From Gammaproteobacteria bacterium UBA5338 (GTDB lineage Bacteria > Pseudomonadota > Gammaproteobacteria > Pseudomonadales > UBA5862): 10,782 bases of DNA. The position numbers and the translations under genes were made by a program. The notes under the pieces were generated by a model, which was not told the DNA's origin, did not search any database, and saw nothing but the letters and a program-made list of their open reading frames with translations. Below, piece after piece: positions 1 to 6,934 of the stretch. Positions within the stretch are counted from its first letter, which is position 1. The number at the start of each line of letters is the position of its first letter. The stretch lies in assembly GCA_002408105.1 (NCBI GenBank), contig DHQM01000160.1, positions 1 to 10,782 of the forward strand, written 5' to 3'.

Positions 1-817
1 TGTCGAGGACTATTTCCAGGTCCAGGCGTTCGAGAACCATATCCGGCGCGCCGACTTGGACGGATTCGCGCCGCGGGTCGAGCGCAACACGGAGGCGGTC
101 CTCGACCTGTTCGCCGACTGCGGCGCCCGGGCGACCTTCTTCACCCTCGGCTGGGTGGCCGAGCGCTATCCCGCCCTGATCCGGCGCATCGTCGCCGAGG
201 GCCACGAACTGGCCAGCCACGGCTATGCCCATATTCGCGCCACCGACCAGGACCGGGATGCGTTCCGCGCCGATGTGCGCCGGACCTGCGCGTTGCTGGA
301 GGATACCGCCGGGGTGCCGGTGACCGGCTACCGGGCGGCCAGCTTCTCGATCGGCGCCGGCAATCTGTGGACCCTGGAAGTGCTGCGCGAGGAGGGCTAC
401 CGCTACAGCTCCAGCATCTACCCCGTCCGCCACGACCACTACGGCATGCCCGAGGCGCCGCGCTTCGCCTGGCATCCGGCGGGCGCCGACGGCGTGATCG
501 AGTTTCCGGTCACCACGGTCCGGCTGTGGGGGCGCAACCTGCCCTGCGGCGGCGGCGGCTATTTCCGCCTCCTGCCCTACGCCCTGTCGCGCTGGGCGAT
601 GCGCCGGGTCAACGCCCGCGACGGCGCGCCCTGCATCTTCTATTTCCATCCCTGGGAGATCGATCCGGATCAGCCGCGCCAGCCGGACCTGCCCCTGAAG
701 ACCCGCGGCCGCCATTACACCAATCTGCGGCGCATGAAGGGCAAGCTGCGCGCGGCGCTGGGTGATTTCGCCTGGGACCGCATGGACCGGGTTTTTCCGG
801 TCGGGGACCCGTCATGA
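1..817 (+). CDS. XrtA/PEP-CTERM-associated polysaccharide deacetylase, 5' partial
   Basis: NodB-fold carbohydrate esterase (CE4-like, with the C-terminal extension of the XrtA-associated subfamily), expected to remove N-acetyl groups from the locus polysaccharide. The reading frame is open from base 2 and begins VEDYFQVQAFE, the conserved block just after the family's N-terminus, so the start codon and perhaps ten residues lie upstream of the window. The TTG at 56 is internal and is not the start. In visible numbering (V1 at base 2; 271 residues), D3 belongs to the first metal-site motif, H73 and H77 form the SHGYAH motif, R111 lies in GYRAASFS, GGGGYFR is at 183-189, and FHPWEID is at 215-221 with H216. 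All core NodB motifs are therefore present. Codon use is extremely GC-rich at third positions, about 90% by hand count, unlike genes after 1330. The stop overlaps the next start by ATGA. Family assignment is firm; the substrate is inferred. Confidence 0.93.
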   Translation, partial: VEDYFQVQAFENHIRRADLDGFAPRVERNTEAVLDLFADCGARATFFTLGWVAERYPALIRRIVAEGHELASHGYAHIRATDQDRDAFRADVRRTCALLEDTAGVPVTGYRAASFSIGAGNLWTLEVLREEGYRYSSSIYPVRHDHYGMPEAPRFAWHPAGADGVIEFPVTTVRLWGRNLPCGGGGYFRLLPYALSRWAMRRVNARDGAPCIFYFHPWEIDPDQPRQPDLPLKTRGRHYTNLRRMKGKLRAALGDFAWDRMDRVFPVGDPS

Positions 818-1857
818 GCGACCCCCGCCCGGTCACCGTCCGCCCATTCGCGCCGGCCGACGCGGCGGCGTGGGACGCCTTCGTCGCGGACTGCCCCGAC
901 GCGACCTTCTTCCACCGGATCGGCTGGAAGACCGCGATCGAGGAGAGCTTCGGCCATCGCACCCATTATCTGTGCGCCGAGCGGGACGGCGCCCTGTGCG
1001 GGGTCCTGCCGCTGGTCCAGATCAAGAGCCGGCTGTTCGGCAACAGCCTGATCTCCACCGCCTTCACCGTCTATGGGGGGCCGGCGGCGGTGGACGACGC
1101 CGCGCGCCGGGCGCTGGATGCGGCGGCCCGCGACCTGGCCCAGCGCCTGGACGTCGACCATCTGGAATACCGCTCGCGGGTGCCGCGCCATCCCGACCTC
1201 GTCAGCCGCGACGATCTGTACGTGACCTTCCGCAAGCCCCTGGACGCGGACCCGGAGAAGAACCTGGCCGCGATCCCGCGCAAGCAGCGCGCGATGGTGC
1301 GCAAGGCCCAGCAGACGGGCTTGACGTTCGAGATAGATGCACAATTGGATCGTTTCTACACAGCATACAGCACCAGCGTGCGCAACCTCGGGACACCGGT
1401 GTTCTCGCGCAAGTACTTTTCCACCCTGCAGCAGGTTTTCGGTGAGGACTGTGAGGTTTTGACCGTTGCCCATGAGGGCCAGTTGGTGGCGAGTGTGCTC
1501 AGCTTTTACTTTCGTGACCAGGTCTTGCCCTACTATGGAGGTGGTACCGACCTTGCGCGGGCACTGAAGGGCAATGACTTCATGTACTGGTCCCTGATGT
1601 GTCACGCACAACGCCGGGGGGCGCGTTGGTTTGATTATGGCCGCAGCAAAGTCGATACCGGGCCTTACAGTTTCAAGAAGAACTGGGGTTTTTCGCCGGA
1701 GCCGCTGTACCACGAATACCACCTGGTCAAGGCCAAGGCAGTGCCCGAGGTCAACCCACTCAACCCCAAGTACCGGTTGATGGTTGAGACCTGGAAGCGC
1801 TTGCCGTTGGGGGTCAGCCAGTGGCTTGGTCCCTGGATCTCGCGGTCCTTGGGTTAG
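814..1857 (+). CDS. FemAB family XrtA/PEP-CTERM system-associated protein
   Basis: A 347-residue protein of the FemAB/GNAT-like superfamily, in the subfamily confined to XrtA exopolysaccharide loci. FemAB relatives transfer amino acids from aminoacyl-tRNA, so a role in aminoacylating the polymer or a cell-wall precursor is plausible but unproven. Visible marks are the N-terminal ATFFHRIGWK segment (30-39), the basic block RKQRAMVRKA (156-165), YYGGG (240-244), NDFMYWSLMCHAQRRG (254-269) and the C-terminal FDYGRSKVDTGPYSFKKNWG stretch (273-292). No signal peptide or membrane segment is seen. ATG 814 overlaps the preceding stop (ATGA) and gives the expected N-terminus. The oddity is a sharp codon-usage break within the gene: residues 1-169 have about 10 A/T-ending codons and no TTG leucine, while residues 170-347 have about 47 A/T-ending codons and nine TTG. 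The frame stays intact, so the protein may be a natural recombinant or an assembly chimera. Confidence 0.9.
   Translation: MSDPRPVTVRPFAPADAAAWDAFVADCPDATFFHRIGWKTAIEESFGHRTHYLCAERDGALCGVLPLVQIKSRLFGNSLISTAFTVYGGPAAVDDAARRALDAAARDLAQRLDVDHLEYRSRVPRHPDLVSRDDLYVTFRKPLDADPEKNLAAIPRKQRAMVRKAQQTGLTFEIDAQLDRFYTAYSTSVRNLGTPVFSRKYFSTLQQVFGEDCEVLTVAHEGQLVASVLSFYFRDQVLPYYGGGTDLARALKGNDFMYWSLMCHAQRRGARWFDYGRSKVDTGPYSFKKNWGFSPEPLYHEYHLVKAKAVPEVNPLNPKYRLMVETWKRLPLGVSQWLGPWISRSLG
1279..1335. other. Codon-usage breakpoint (possible recombination or assembly join)
   Basis: Upstream of this zone, codons in both the deacetylase and the first half of the femAB-like gene are almost all G/C-ending. From 1333 onward A/T-ending codons become common at once (ATA GAT GCA CAA at 1333-1344), and leucine TTG, absent from the first half of this gene, becomes frequent from 1321. 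The zone begins with the codons for RKQRAMVRK (1279-1305), a conserved, GC-constrained stretch that could serve as shared sequence for homologous recombination or for a false assembler join. The exact crossover cannot be placed from one sequence. Confidence 0.7.
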
Positions 1858-1869
1858 GAAGCCTGCGTG
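1856..1869 (+). promoter_or_regulatory. Ribosome binding site and GTG start of the TIGR03087-type glycosyltransferase
   Basis: AGGAA (1856-1860) overlaps the TAG stop of the femAB-like gene and lies six bases before GTG 1867. This supports the GTG as the true start. The protein then opens with a short lead into PILFLAHRIPYPPNKGDK, the standard N-terminal motif of this family. Confidence 0.6.
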
Positions 1870-3078
1870 GATGCTCCGCCCATTCTGTTTCTTGCCCACC
1901 GCATTCCCTACCCCCCCAACAAGGGGGACAAGGTGCGCTCCCACCATTTTTTGCGGCATCTCAGTGCGCGCCATCGGGTGTTCCTCGGAACCTTTGTCGA
2001 TGACCCTGAGGATTGGGCACACGAGCCGGAGCTAGCCCGCTGGTCGACTGAGCGCTGCGTGTTGCCACTCAATCCACTCAGTGCTCGGTTGCGTTCGGTG
2101 ATGGGGTTGATCAGCGGTGCTCCACTGACCAACCCCTACTATGCGAGCCGTACCCTTCGCGGCTGGGTTGAGGATGTGATCGAGCGCGAGCGCATTCAGA
2201 CGGCTTTCGTGTTCTCGTCGTCCATGGCGCAGTACGTGATGGGCGCGACGCGGCTGTCCCGCAGGGTGGTGGACTTTGTGGACCTGGACTCCGACAAGTG
2301 GCGCCAGTATGCCGAACGCCAGCGCCCCCCGATGCGGTGGGTGTATCAGCGCGAACATCGCCGACTCGCACAGTGGGAACGGCAGGTGGCGGCGGAGTGT
2401 CGCATCTCGACCTTTGTTTCCGCTGCGGAAGCTGCGTTGTTTTGCGCCGGAGCGCCAGATCCGGGAGCGGTGCATCCCTTAGGCAATGGTGTGGATTTGG
2501 AGTATTTCGACCCCTCGACCGAGTTTCGCTCCCCCTATGCGACCACAGCACCGGTGCTGGTGTTCACCGGTGCCATGGACTACTGGCCGAACGTCGATGC
2601 CGTGGTGTGGTTTTGCGAACAGGTGATGCCGCTGCTGCGTGCTAGACAACCAGGGCTCGAATTTTGGATTGTTGGGGCCAATCCCACCGCCGCGGTCGAG
2701 GAACTGGCCGACCGGCCGGGGGTGCGGGTCACAGGCCGGGTGGAAGACGTGCGTCCATACCTGCGCCATGCGGACCTCGCTGTCGCTCCACTGCGCATCG
2801 CCCGGGGCATCCAAAACAAGGTGCTGGAGGCCATGGCCATGGGCACCCCGCTGGTAGCAAGTCGTGCCGCGTTCGAGGGCATGCAGTTGCAGCCGTGGAT
2901 GGCACCCATGTGCGCCGCCACCGAACCCCAGGAATATGCCGAGCGTGTAGTGGCCCTGTTGGGATCGGACGCGCGCGGCGCCCTGGTCACTGAGGGGCGG
3001 CGATGGGTGGGTGAACACCACAGCTGGCAGCGCAACTGTTCTGCCTTGGAAGCTTTGCTGATGGATGTCGAGGCATGA
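1867..3078 (+). CDS. TIGR03087 family XrtA/PEP-CTERM system-associated glycosyltransferase
   Basis: A 403-residue GT-B glycosyltransferase, expected to be cytosolic or membrane-associated and to add one sugar to the lipid-linked repeat; donor and acceptor are unknown. The N-terminal Rossmann half carries HRIPYPPNKGDKVRSHHFL (11-29), typical of this subfamily, and FVDLDSDKW (137-145). The C-terminal half carries NGVDLEYF (207-214), FTGAMDYWPNVDA (233-245), the WIVGANP nucleotide-binding strand (267-273), the GRVEDVRPYL turn (290-299) and the donor-site helix IARGIQNKVLEAMAMG (311-326). Length is near what I expect for the family. GTG start with an AGGAA site. It overlaps xrtA by ATGA, which suggests coupled translation. 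Codon use is moderately GC-rich with many TTG leucines, matching everything downstream but not the deacetylase. A tract of seven C at 1911-1917, near the start, is a minor curiosity. Confidence 0.93.
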   Translation: MDAPPILFLAHRIPYPPNKGDKVRSHHFLRHLSARHRVFLGTFVDDPEDWAHEPELARWSTERCVLPLNPLSARLRSVMGLISGAPLTNPYYASRTLRGWVEDVIERERIQTAFVFSSSMAQYVMGATRLSRRVVDFVDLDSDKWRQYAERQRPPMRWVYQREHRRLAQWERQVAAECRISTFVSAAEAALFCAGAPDPGAVHPLGNGVDLEYFDPSTEFRSPYATTAPVLVFTGAMDYWPNVDAVVWFCEQVMPLLRARQPGLEFWIVGANPTAAVEELADRPGVRVTGRVEDVRPYLRHADLAVAPLRIARGIQNKVLEAMAMGTPLVASRAAFEGMQLQPWMAPMCAATEPQEYAERVVALLGSDARGALVTEGRRWVGEHHSWQRNCSALEALLMDVEA

Positions 3079-4607
3079 GGCAGGTTCCTACGCAGAATGT
3101 GCCGTTGGCTTGGCCACGTGCCATTGGTGTGCTCATCGGGTTGGTTGGCCTGGTGGTTCTTGGCATGGCCGGTAGCTTCGTGGCGATGGTGGAGATCTGG
3201 TGGCGTTCTGAGACCTTCGCCCACGGGTTCCTGATTGCGCCCATTGCGCTGTATCTGGTGTACCGCAAACGCGATGCGCTGCAACGCCTTGCGCCGAGAC
3301 CCACTTTTTGGGCAGTGCCCTTGCTGTTCGGTTGTGGGGCGGTGTGGTCGCTCGCGCGCCTGGTGGACGTGGCGGTGATCGAGCAGGCCGCGGCCGTGGC
3401 CATGTTGCCTCTGGTGGTCTGGGCCGTTCTGGGAACGGCAGTGGTGCGTGTCCTCCTGTTCCCTCTGGCGTACCTGTTTTTCATGGTGCCGGTGGGCGAA
3501 GGTTTGATTCCGCCGCTCATGGACTTCACTGCCCGCTTTACCGTCGGTGCAATCCGCTTGGTGGGCATCCCGGTTTTCGTCGAAGGCACCTTTTTCAGCA
3601 TTCCCAGCGGCAACTGGTCGGTGGTCGAGGGGTGCAGTGGGGTGCGCTATTTGATCGCTTCGGTGGCTCTGGGTGCGCTCTACACCTACCTGAGCTTCAA
3701 ATCGTGGGTCCGGCGTTTGTGTTTTATGGGCTTGTTCATTGTGGTGCCCATCATCGCCAATGGCATGCGCGCTTTCATGATCGTCATGATCGCCCACTTC
3801 AGTGACATGAAGCTGGCCCTGGGCGTCGATCATTTCATTTATGGCTGGGTGTTTTTCGGTCTGGTGATGTTTCTGCTGTTTACGCTTGGGCTTTTTTTTC
3901 AAGAGGCCGATGCCGAGACCAGCAGTGGCGCCGAGGCGAAGTCTGGAGCGGCCACACCAAACCGCAGACCTTCCGGCAGGCTCGCACTGATCACACCTTG
4001 GGCCGCCGGGGCTGTGGTGGCACTTTGGCCTGGCTTGATGTGGATTCAGTCCGGCCCGGACAACGAGGTGGGGGATTGGCAGCTGGCATTGCCGGAGCAG
4101 TTCTCGGGCTACCGCCGCGCGAGATCCAGCTTTACCACCTGGGTGCCGGCGTACCAGAACCCTGACCAGGAGCGCCACTTCTGGTTCCGACGGGGCGACG
4201 ACTGGATTGGGGTCTACCTGGCACGGTACGCCAGCCAGCGTCAGAACGCCGAGTTGATCAATTCTCAGAACCAGTGGGTCCCGCAAAAACACCCGGAGTG
4301 GCAGCAGGTGGCGCGAAGCGCCCACATGCCTGCTTCCGTGGTCGCCCTAAAATCGGTGTCACAGGGTGTGTTGCGCTCCCCCAGTCAGCGCTTGTTGGTG
4401 TGGTCCTGGGACAGTTTTGGGGCTTGGCACGGCGCCAGCCCCTACGTGGGAAAGCTGATGAACGCATACCAGCAATTGCGCCACGGCAATGACGAGGGCA
4501 TCGGCATTCTGGTGTACACCCCAATCGAAGGGGATGAGGGCGCTGCCCGCGAGCGTTTGGCGGGCGCAGCCAATGTGCTGGTCCAGGCCTTGGAACCGCT
4601 CGATTGA
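3075..4607 (+). CDS. xrtA: Exosortase A fused to a C-terminal EpsI domain
   Basis: Integral inner-membrane cysteine protease-transpeptidase that recognises C-terminal PEP-CTERM sorting signals; it is the marker gene of this locus type. The 510-residue protein has an N-terminal exosortase domain (about 1-275) with roughly eight hydrophobic segments. It carries the family motif [18 protein letters not shown] (49-66) and the expected catalytic residues: Cys187 in [10 protein letters not shown], Arg232 in NGMRAF and His253 in DHFIYGW. A low-complexity linker (about 276-302) leads to another membrane segment (about 303-325) and a soluble EpsI domain to the C-terminus, with YRRARSSF and [13 protein letters not shown] among its conserved-looking stretches. 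Fusion of EpsI to exosortase is common for XrtA. ATG 3075 overlaps the glycosyltransferase stop. A run of eight T (3892-3899) encodes the domain boundary. No substrate protein with a PEP-CTERM tail is in the window. Confidence 0.96.
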   Translation: MRQVPTQNVPLAWPRAIGVLIGLVGLVVLGMAGSFVAMVEIWWRSETFAHGFLIAPIALYLVYRKRDALQRLAPRPTFWAVPLLFGCGAVWSLARLVDVAVIEQAAAVAMLPLVVWAVLGTAVVRVLLFPLAYLFFMVPVGEGLIPPLMDFTARFTVGAIRLVGIPVFVEGTFFSIPSGNWSVVEGCSGVRYLIASVALGALYTYLSFKSWVRRLCFMGLFIVVPIIANGMRAFMIVMIAHFSDMKLALGVDHFIYGWVFFGLVMFLLFTLGLFFQEADAETSSGAEAKSGAATPNRRPSGRLALITPWAAGAVVALWPGLMWIQSGPDNEVGDWQLALPEQFSGYRRARSSFTTWVPAYQNPDQERHFWFRRGDDWIGVYLARYASQRQNAELINSQNQWVPQKHPEWQQVARSAHMPASVVALKSVSQGVLRSPSQRLLVWSWDSFGAWHGASPYVGKLMNAYQQLRHGNDEGIGILVYTPIEGDEGAARERLAGAANVLVQALEPLD

Positions 4608-4629
4608 ACCTGGCAAACCAAGCATTCAT

Positions 4630-4635
4630 AAGGAG
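4630..4635 (+). promoter_or_regulatory. Strong ribosome binding site for rfbA
   Basis: AAGGAG lies six bases before ATG 4642, inside the 34-base gap after xrtA. It is the best Shine-Dalgarno match in the window and selects ATG 4642 over the in-frame ATG at 4489, which lies inside the xrtA coding region. It gives the rhamnose cassette its own translation entry, while the genes after it rely on overlaps. Confidence 0.8.
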
Positions 4636-4641
4636 CCTGGT

Positions 4642-5526
4642 ATGACGCGCAAAGGAATCATTCTGGCGGGTGGGTCGGGCACTCGCCTGCACCCGCTGAC
4701 GGTAACGGTCAGCAAACAACTGATGCCGGTGTACGACAAGCCGATGATCTACTACCCGTTGGCGGCGCTGATGCTGGCGGGGATCCGTGACGTGCTGATC
4801 ATCACCACCCCCAAGGACCAGGCGGCGTTTCAGCAGCTGCTGGGCGACGGCAGCCACTGGGGCATTGCACTGTCCTATGCGGTGCAACCGAACCCCGACG
4901 GCCTGGCCCAAGCTTTTTTGATTGGCGAAGCTTTTTTGGCGGGAGATCCCGCCTGCTTGATCCTTGGAGACAACATCTTCTATGGCGAGGGCCTGTCCAA
5001 AAAACTGCAGCGCGCGGCTGAGAGAGGTCCGGGCGCGACCGTGTTTGGGTACTATGTGCAGGATCCGGAGCGCTACGGCGTGGTCAGCTTCGATGGGGCG
5101 GGTCGTGCGGTGTCCCTGGAGGAGAAACCCGCAGTGGCGAAATCGAACTACGCGGTCACGGGGTTGTACTTTTATGACGCGGATGTGGTCGAGATCGCCA
5201 AGGGCATTCGGCCTTCGCCGCGGGGTGAACTGGAAATCACCGATGTGAACCTGGAGTACCTGGCGCGCGATCAGCTCACCGTCGAGGTGCTGAGCCGCGG
5301 TACCGCCTGGCTTGATACCGGGACGCACAACTCGCTGCTTGACGCGGCGAACTTCATTCGGGTGGTTGAGGAGCGGCAAGGGCTGAAAATCGCCTGTCCA
5401 GAAGAGGTGGCGTACCGGATGGGATACATCAATGGCGATGCCCTCTTGGCCTTGGCTGAGCCCCTGCGTAAGAGCGGCTACGGGGAATACCTGGTCAAGC
5501 TGCTCAACCAGGAGGTCCGCCAATGA
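4642..5526 (+). CDS. rfbA: Glucose-1-phosphate thymidylyltransferase
   Basis: RmlA/RfbA condenses glucose-1-phosphate with dTTP to dTDP-glucose, the first and usually feedback-controlled step of dTDP-L-rhamnose synthesis in the cytosol. The chosen start gives 294 residues, the usual size. Seen in the sequence: the nucleotide-binding signature [11 protein letters not shown] (10-20) followed by [17 protein letters not shown] (24-40), the metal-site LGDNIFYG (108-115, Asp110), EEKP (160-163), and WLDTGTH (223-229, Asp225). The start is set by the AAGGAG site; an upstream in-frame ATG would overlap xrtA and add residues foreign to the family. It ends in an ATGA overlap with rfbC. A near-duplicate AAGCTTTTTTG (4910-4920 and 4928-4938) encodes the repeated AF(L) of a conserved helix. 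Identification is firm. Confidence 0.97.
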   Translation: MTRKGIILAGGSGTRLHPLTVTVSKQLMPVYDKPMIYYPLAALMLAGIRDVLIITTPKDQAAFQQLLGDGSHWGIALSYAVQPNPDGLAQAFLIGEAFLAGDPACLILGDNIFYGEGLSKKLQRAAERGPGATVFGYYVQDPERYGVVSFDGAGRAVSLEEKPAVAKSNYAVTGLYFYDADVVEIAKGIRPSPRGELEITDVNLEYLARDQLTVEVLSRGTAWLDTGTHNSLLDAANFIRVVEERQGLKIACPEEVAYRMGYINGDALLALAEPLRKSGYGEYLVKLLNQEVRQ

Positions 5527-6071
5527 AGGTCGCCCCAACGCGCCTGCCAGAAGTGCTGTTGATTGAACCCCAGGTGTTTGGGGACGACCGCGGTTTTTTC
5601 ATGGAGACCTGGCAGCGGCGCAAGTTCGCCGATGCCGGAATCGACCTGGACTTTGTGCAGGACAACCACAGCCGCTCGGTCCAGGGGGTGCTGCGTGGCC
5701 TGCATTACCAACTGCTGCAACCCCAGGGCAAGCTCGTGCGGGTGACCCTGGGCGAGGTGTTCGATGTGGCGGTCGACCTGCGGCGCAGTTCGCCGCGGTT
5801 TGGTGAATGGGTGGGTGTGACCCTGTCCGCGGCAACCAAGCAAATGCTCTGGGTGCCGCCGGGGTTTGCGCATGGTTTCTATGTGCTGAGTGATGTGGCC
5901 GAGTTTCAATACAAGTGCAGCGACTACTACGCCCCTGAACACGAGCGCAGCCTGCGCTGGAACGACCCCGATCTCGCCATTGATTGGCCCCTGGTGGCCG
6001 GTGCAGCCCCGGCGTTGTCTTCCAAGGATGCCGAGGGGCATTGGTTGGTGAACGCTGAGGTCTATCCATGA
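5523..6071 (+). CDS. rfbC: dTDP-4-dehydrorhamnose 3,5-epimerase
   Basis: RmlC/RfbC epimerises dTDP-4-keto-6-deoxyglucose at C3 and C5, the third step of dTDP-L-rhamnose synthesis. The 182-residue cupin has the family's standard length. Visible motifs are [10 protein letters not shown] (21-30), QDNHSRS (46-52), VLRGLHYQ (56-63) with the catalytic His61 and nearby Arg58, the [15 protein letters not shown] strand (110-124), and [12 protein letters not shown] (130-141) containing the tyrosine pair at 135-136 where the family has its catalytic acid. The start overlaps the rfbA stop and the stop overlaps the rfbD start, each by ATGA, so the gene is likely translated by coupling. No anomalies seen. 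Confidence 0.97.
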   Translation: MKVAPTRLPEVLLIEPQVFGDDRGFFMETWQRRKFADAGIDLDFVQDNHSRSVQGVLRGLHYQLLQPQGKLVRVTLGEVFDVAVDLRRSSPRFGEWVGVTLSAATKQMLWVPPGFAHGFYVLSDVAEFQYKCSDYYAPEHERSLRWNDPDLAIDWPLVAGAAPALSSKDAEGHWLVNAEVYP

Positions 6072-6934
6072 AGGCGGTGGTCCTGGGGGCGCAGGGGCAG
6101 CTCGGTCGTGCGCTTTGCGAACAGTGTCCGACGGGCATCGACCTGGTTGGATTGGGTCGAGCCGAGGCGGACCTCGCCCAGCCAGGTGCGGCCGCTGCAG
6201 CGATCGATGCCCATGCCCCTGAGTTGGTCATCAACGCCGCTGCCTACACCGCAGTGGATCAGGCGGAATCGGAGCCCGATTTGGCGCACCGGGTCAATGC
6301 TGAAGCAGTCGATGAAATTGCGCTGCAGTGCCTGCGCCAGGGTGTACGCCTTGTGCACGTGTCTACCGACTTTGTCTTCGATGGCCGGGCCGGCACCCCC
6401 TATCGGCCGGGGGATCAAACCCAGCCCTTGAGTGTGTATGGCGCCAGCAAGCGTGCTGGCGAAGACGCGATTCAGGCGCATTCAGGGCTTTCCAGTGCCA
6501 TTGTGCGCACCGCCTGGGTGTACGCGGCCGGCGGCAGCAACTTCGTGCGCACCATGCTGCGGTTGCTGGCGGAGCGCGATGCGCTGAAGGTCGTTGCCGA
6601 TCAGGTGGGAAGTCCGACCTGGGCACGGGGGCTCGCGCAGGTGCTGTGGCGAGCCGGCCAAAAGCCGGGATTCAAGGGCATACACCACTACACCGATGCC
6701 GGTGTGGCGAGTTGGTACGACTTCGCCCTGGCGATCCAAGAGCAGGGGCTCGCCTTGGGTCTGCTGGACCGTTCGATCGAGGTTTCTCCCATCGCCACAG
6801 AAGACTACCCAACACCGGCCGTGCGTCCCCCGTTCAGCGTGTTGGACAAACGCAGCCTGTATACAGGGCTCGATGTGAATCCGGTGCACTGGCGGGTGCA
6901 ACTGCGCGCAATGATGCAGGAGCTGAATGCATGA
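6068..6934 (+). CDS. rfbD: dTDP-4-dehydrorhamnose reductase
   Basis: RmlD/RfbD reduces dTDP-4-keto-L-rhamnose with NAD(P)H to dTDP-L-rhamnose, the last step of the pathway. The 288-residue protein is a short-chain reductase of the extended type. It shows the Rossmann motif GAQGQLG (7-13), NAAAYTAVDQAE (56-67), the active-site HVSTDFVFDG (97-106) and YGASK (124-128) with the Tyr-x3-Lys pair, then DQVGSPTW (178-185), a conserved stretch of the family. ATG 6068 gives the usual short N-terminus directly before the nucleotide-binding strand. It overlaps both neighbours by four bases. Complete and apparently functional. Confidence 0.97.
   Translation: MKAVVLGAQGQLGRALCEQCPTGIDLVGLGRAEADLAQPGAAAAAIDAHAPELVINAAAYTAVDQAESEPDLAHRVNAEAVDEIALQCLRQGVRLVHVSTDFVFDGRAGTPYRPGDQTQPLSVYGASKRAGEDAIQAHSGLSSAIVRTAWVYAAGGSNFVRTMLRLLAERDALKVVADQVGSPTWARGLAQVLWRAGQKPGFKGIHHYTDAGVASWYDFALAIQEQGLALGLLDRSIEVSPIATEDYPTPAVRPPFSVLDKRSLYTGLDVNPVHWRVQLRAMMQELNA

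Noticed and set aside
56..58. TTG at 56 as start of the deacetylase
   Set aside because: The frame is open to the window edge and encodes VEDYFQVQAFE upstream, a conserved part of the family that includes a metal-site Asp. The gene is truncated by the window.
1911..1927. Seven-C tract followed by AACAA and five G, able to form a short CCCCC/GGGGG hairpin early in the first glycosyltransferase gene
   Set aside because: The bases encode the conserved YPPNKGD motif, so coding constraint explains them. The stem is only five pairs, with no T run, and it lies inside a gene.
2580..4325. Long minus-strand open frames (also 7045-9234 and 715-2022)
   Set aside because: They lie opposite firmly identified genes, match no family I recognise, and are the long antisense frames expected in GC-rich coding DNA.
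4604..4632. Possible sigma-70 promoter TTGAAC - 17 bases - CATAAG before rfbA
   Set aside because: Each box matches the consensus at only 4 of 6 positions, and the -10 would overlap the AAGGAG ribosome site. Transcription would then start about two bases before the ATG and lose that site. More likely chance.
4910..4938. Direct repeat AAGCTTTTTTG spaced 18 bases apart in rfbA
   Set aside because: It encodes the [12 protein letters not shown] helix normal for RmlA proteins. The repeat reflects the repeated Ala-Phe-Leu, not a mobile or regulatory element.
6328..6930. N-terminal extension of rfbB reading through rfbD
   Set aside because: The extension is out-of-frame translation of rfbD, low-complexity and Arg-rich. 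ATG 6931 gives the standard RmlB N-terminus just before GGAGFIG.
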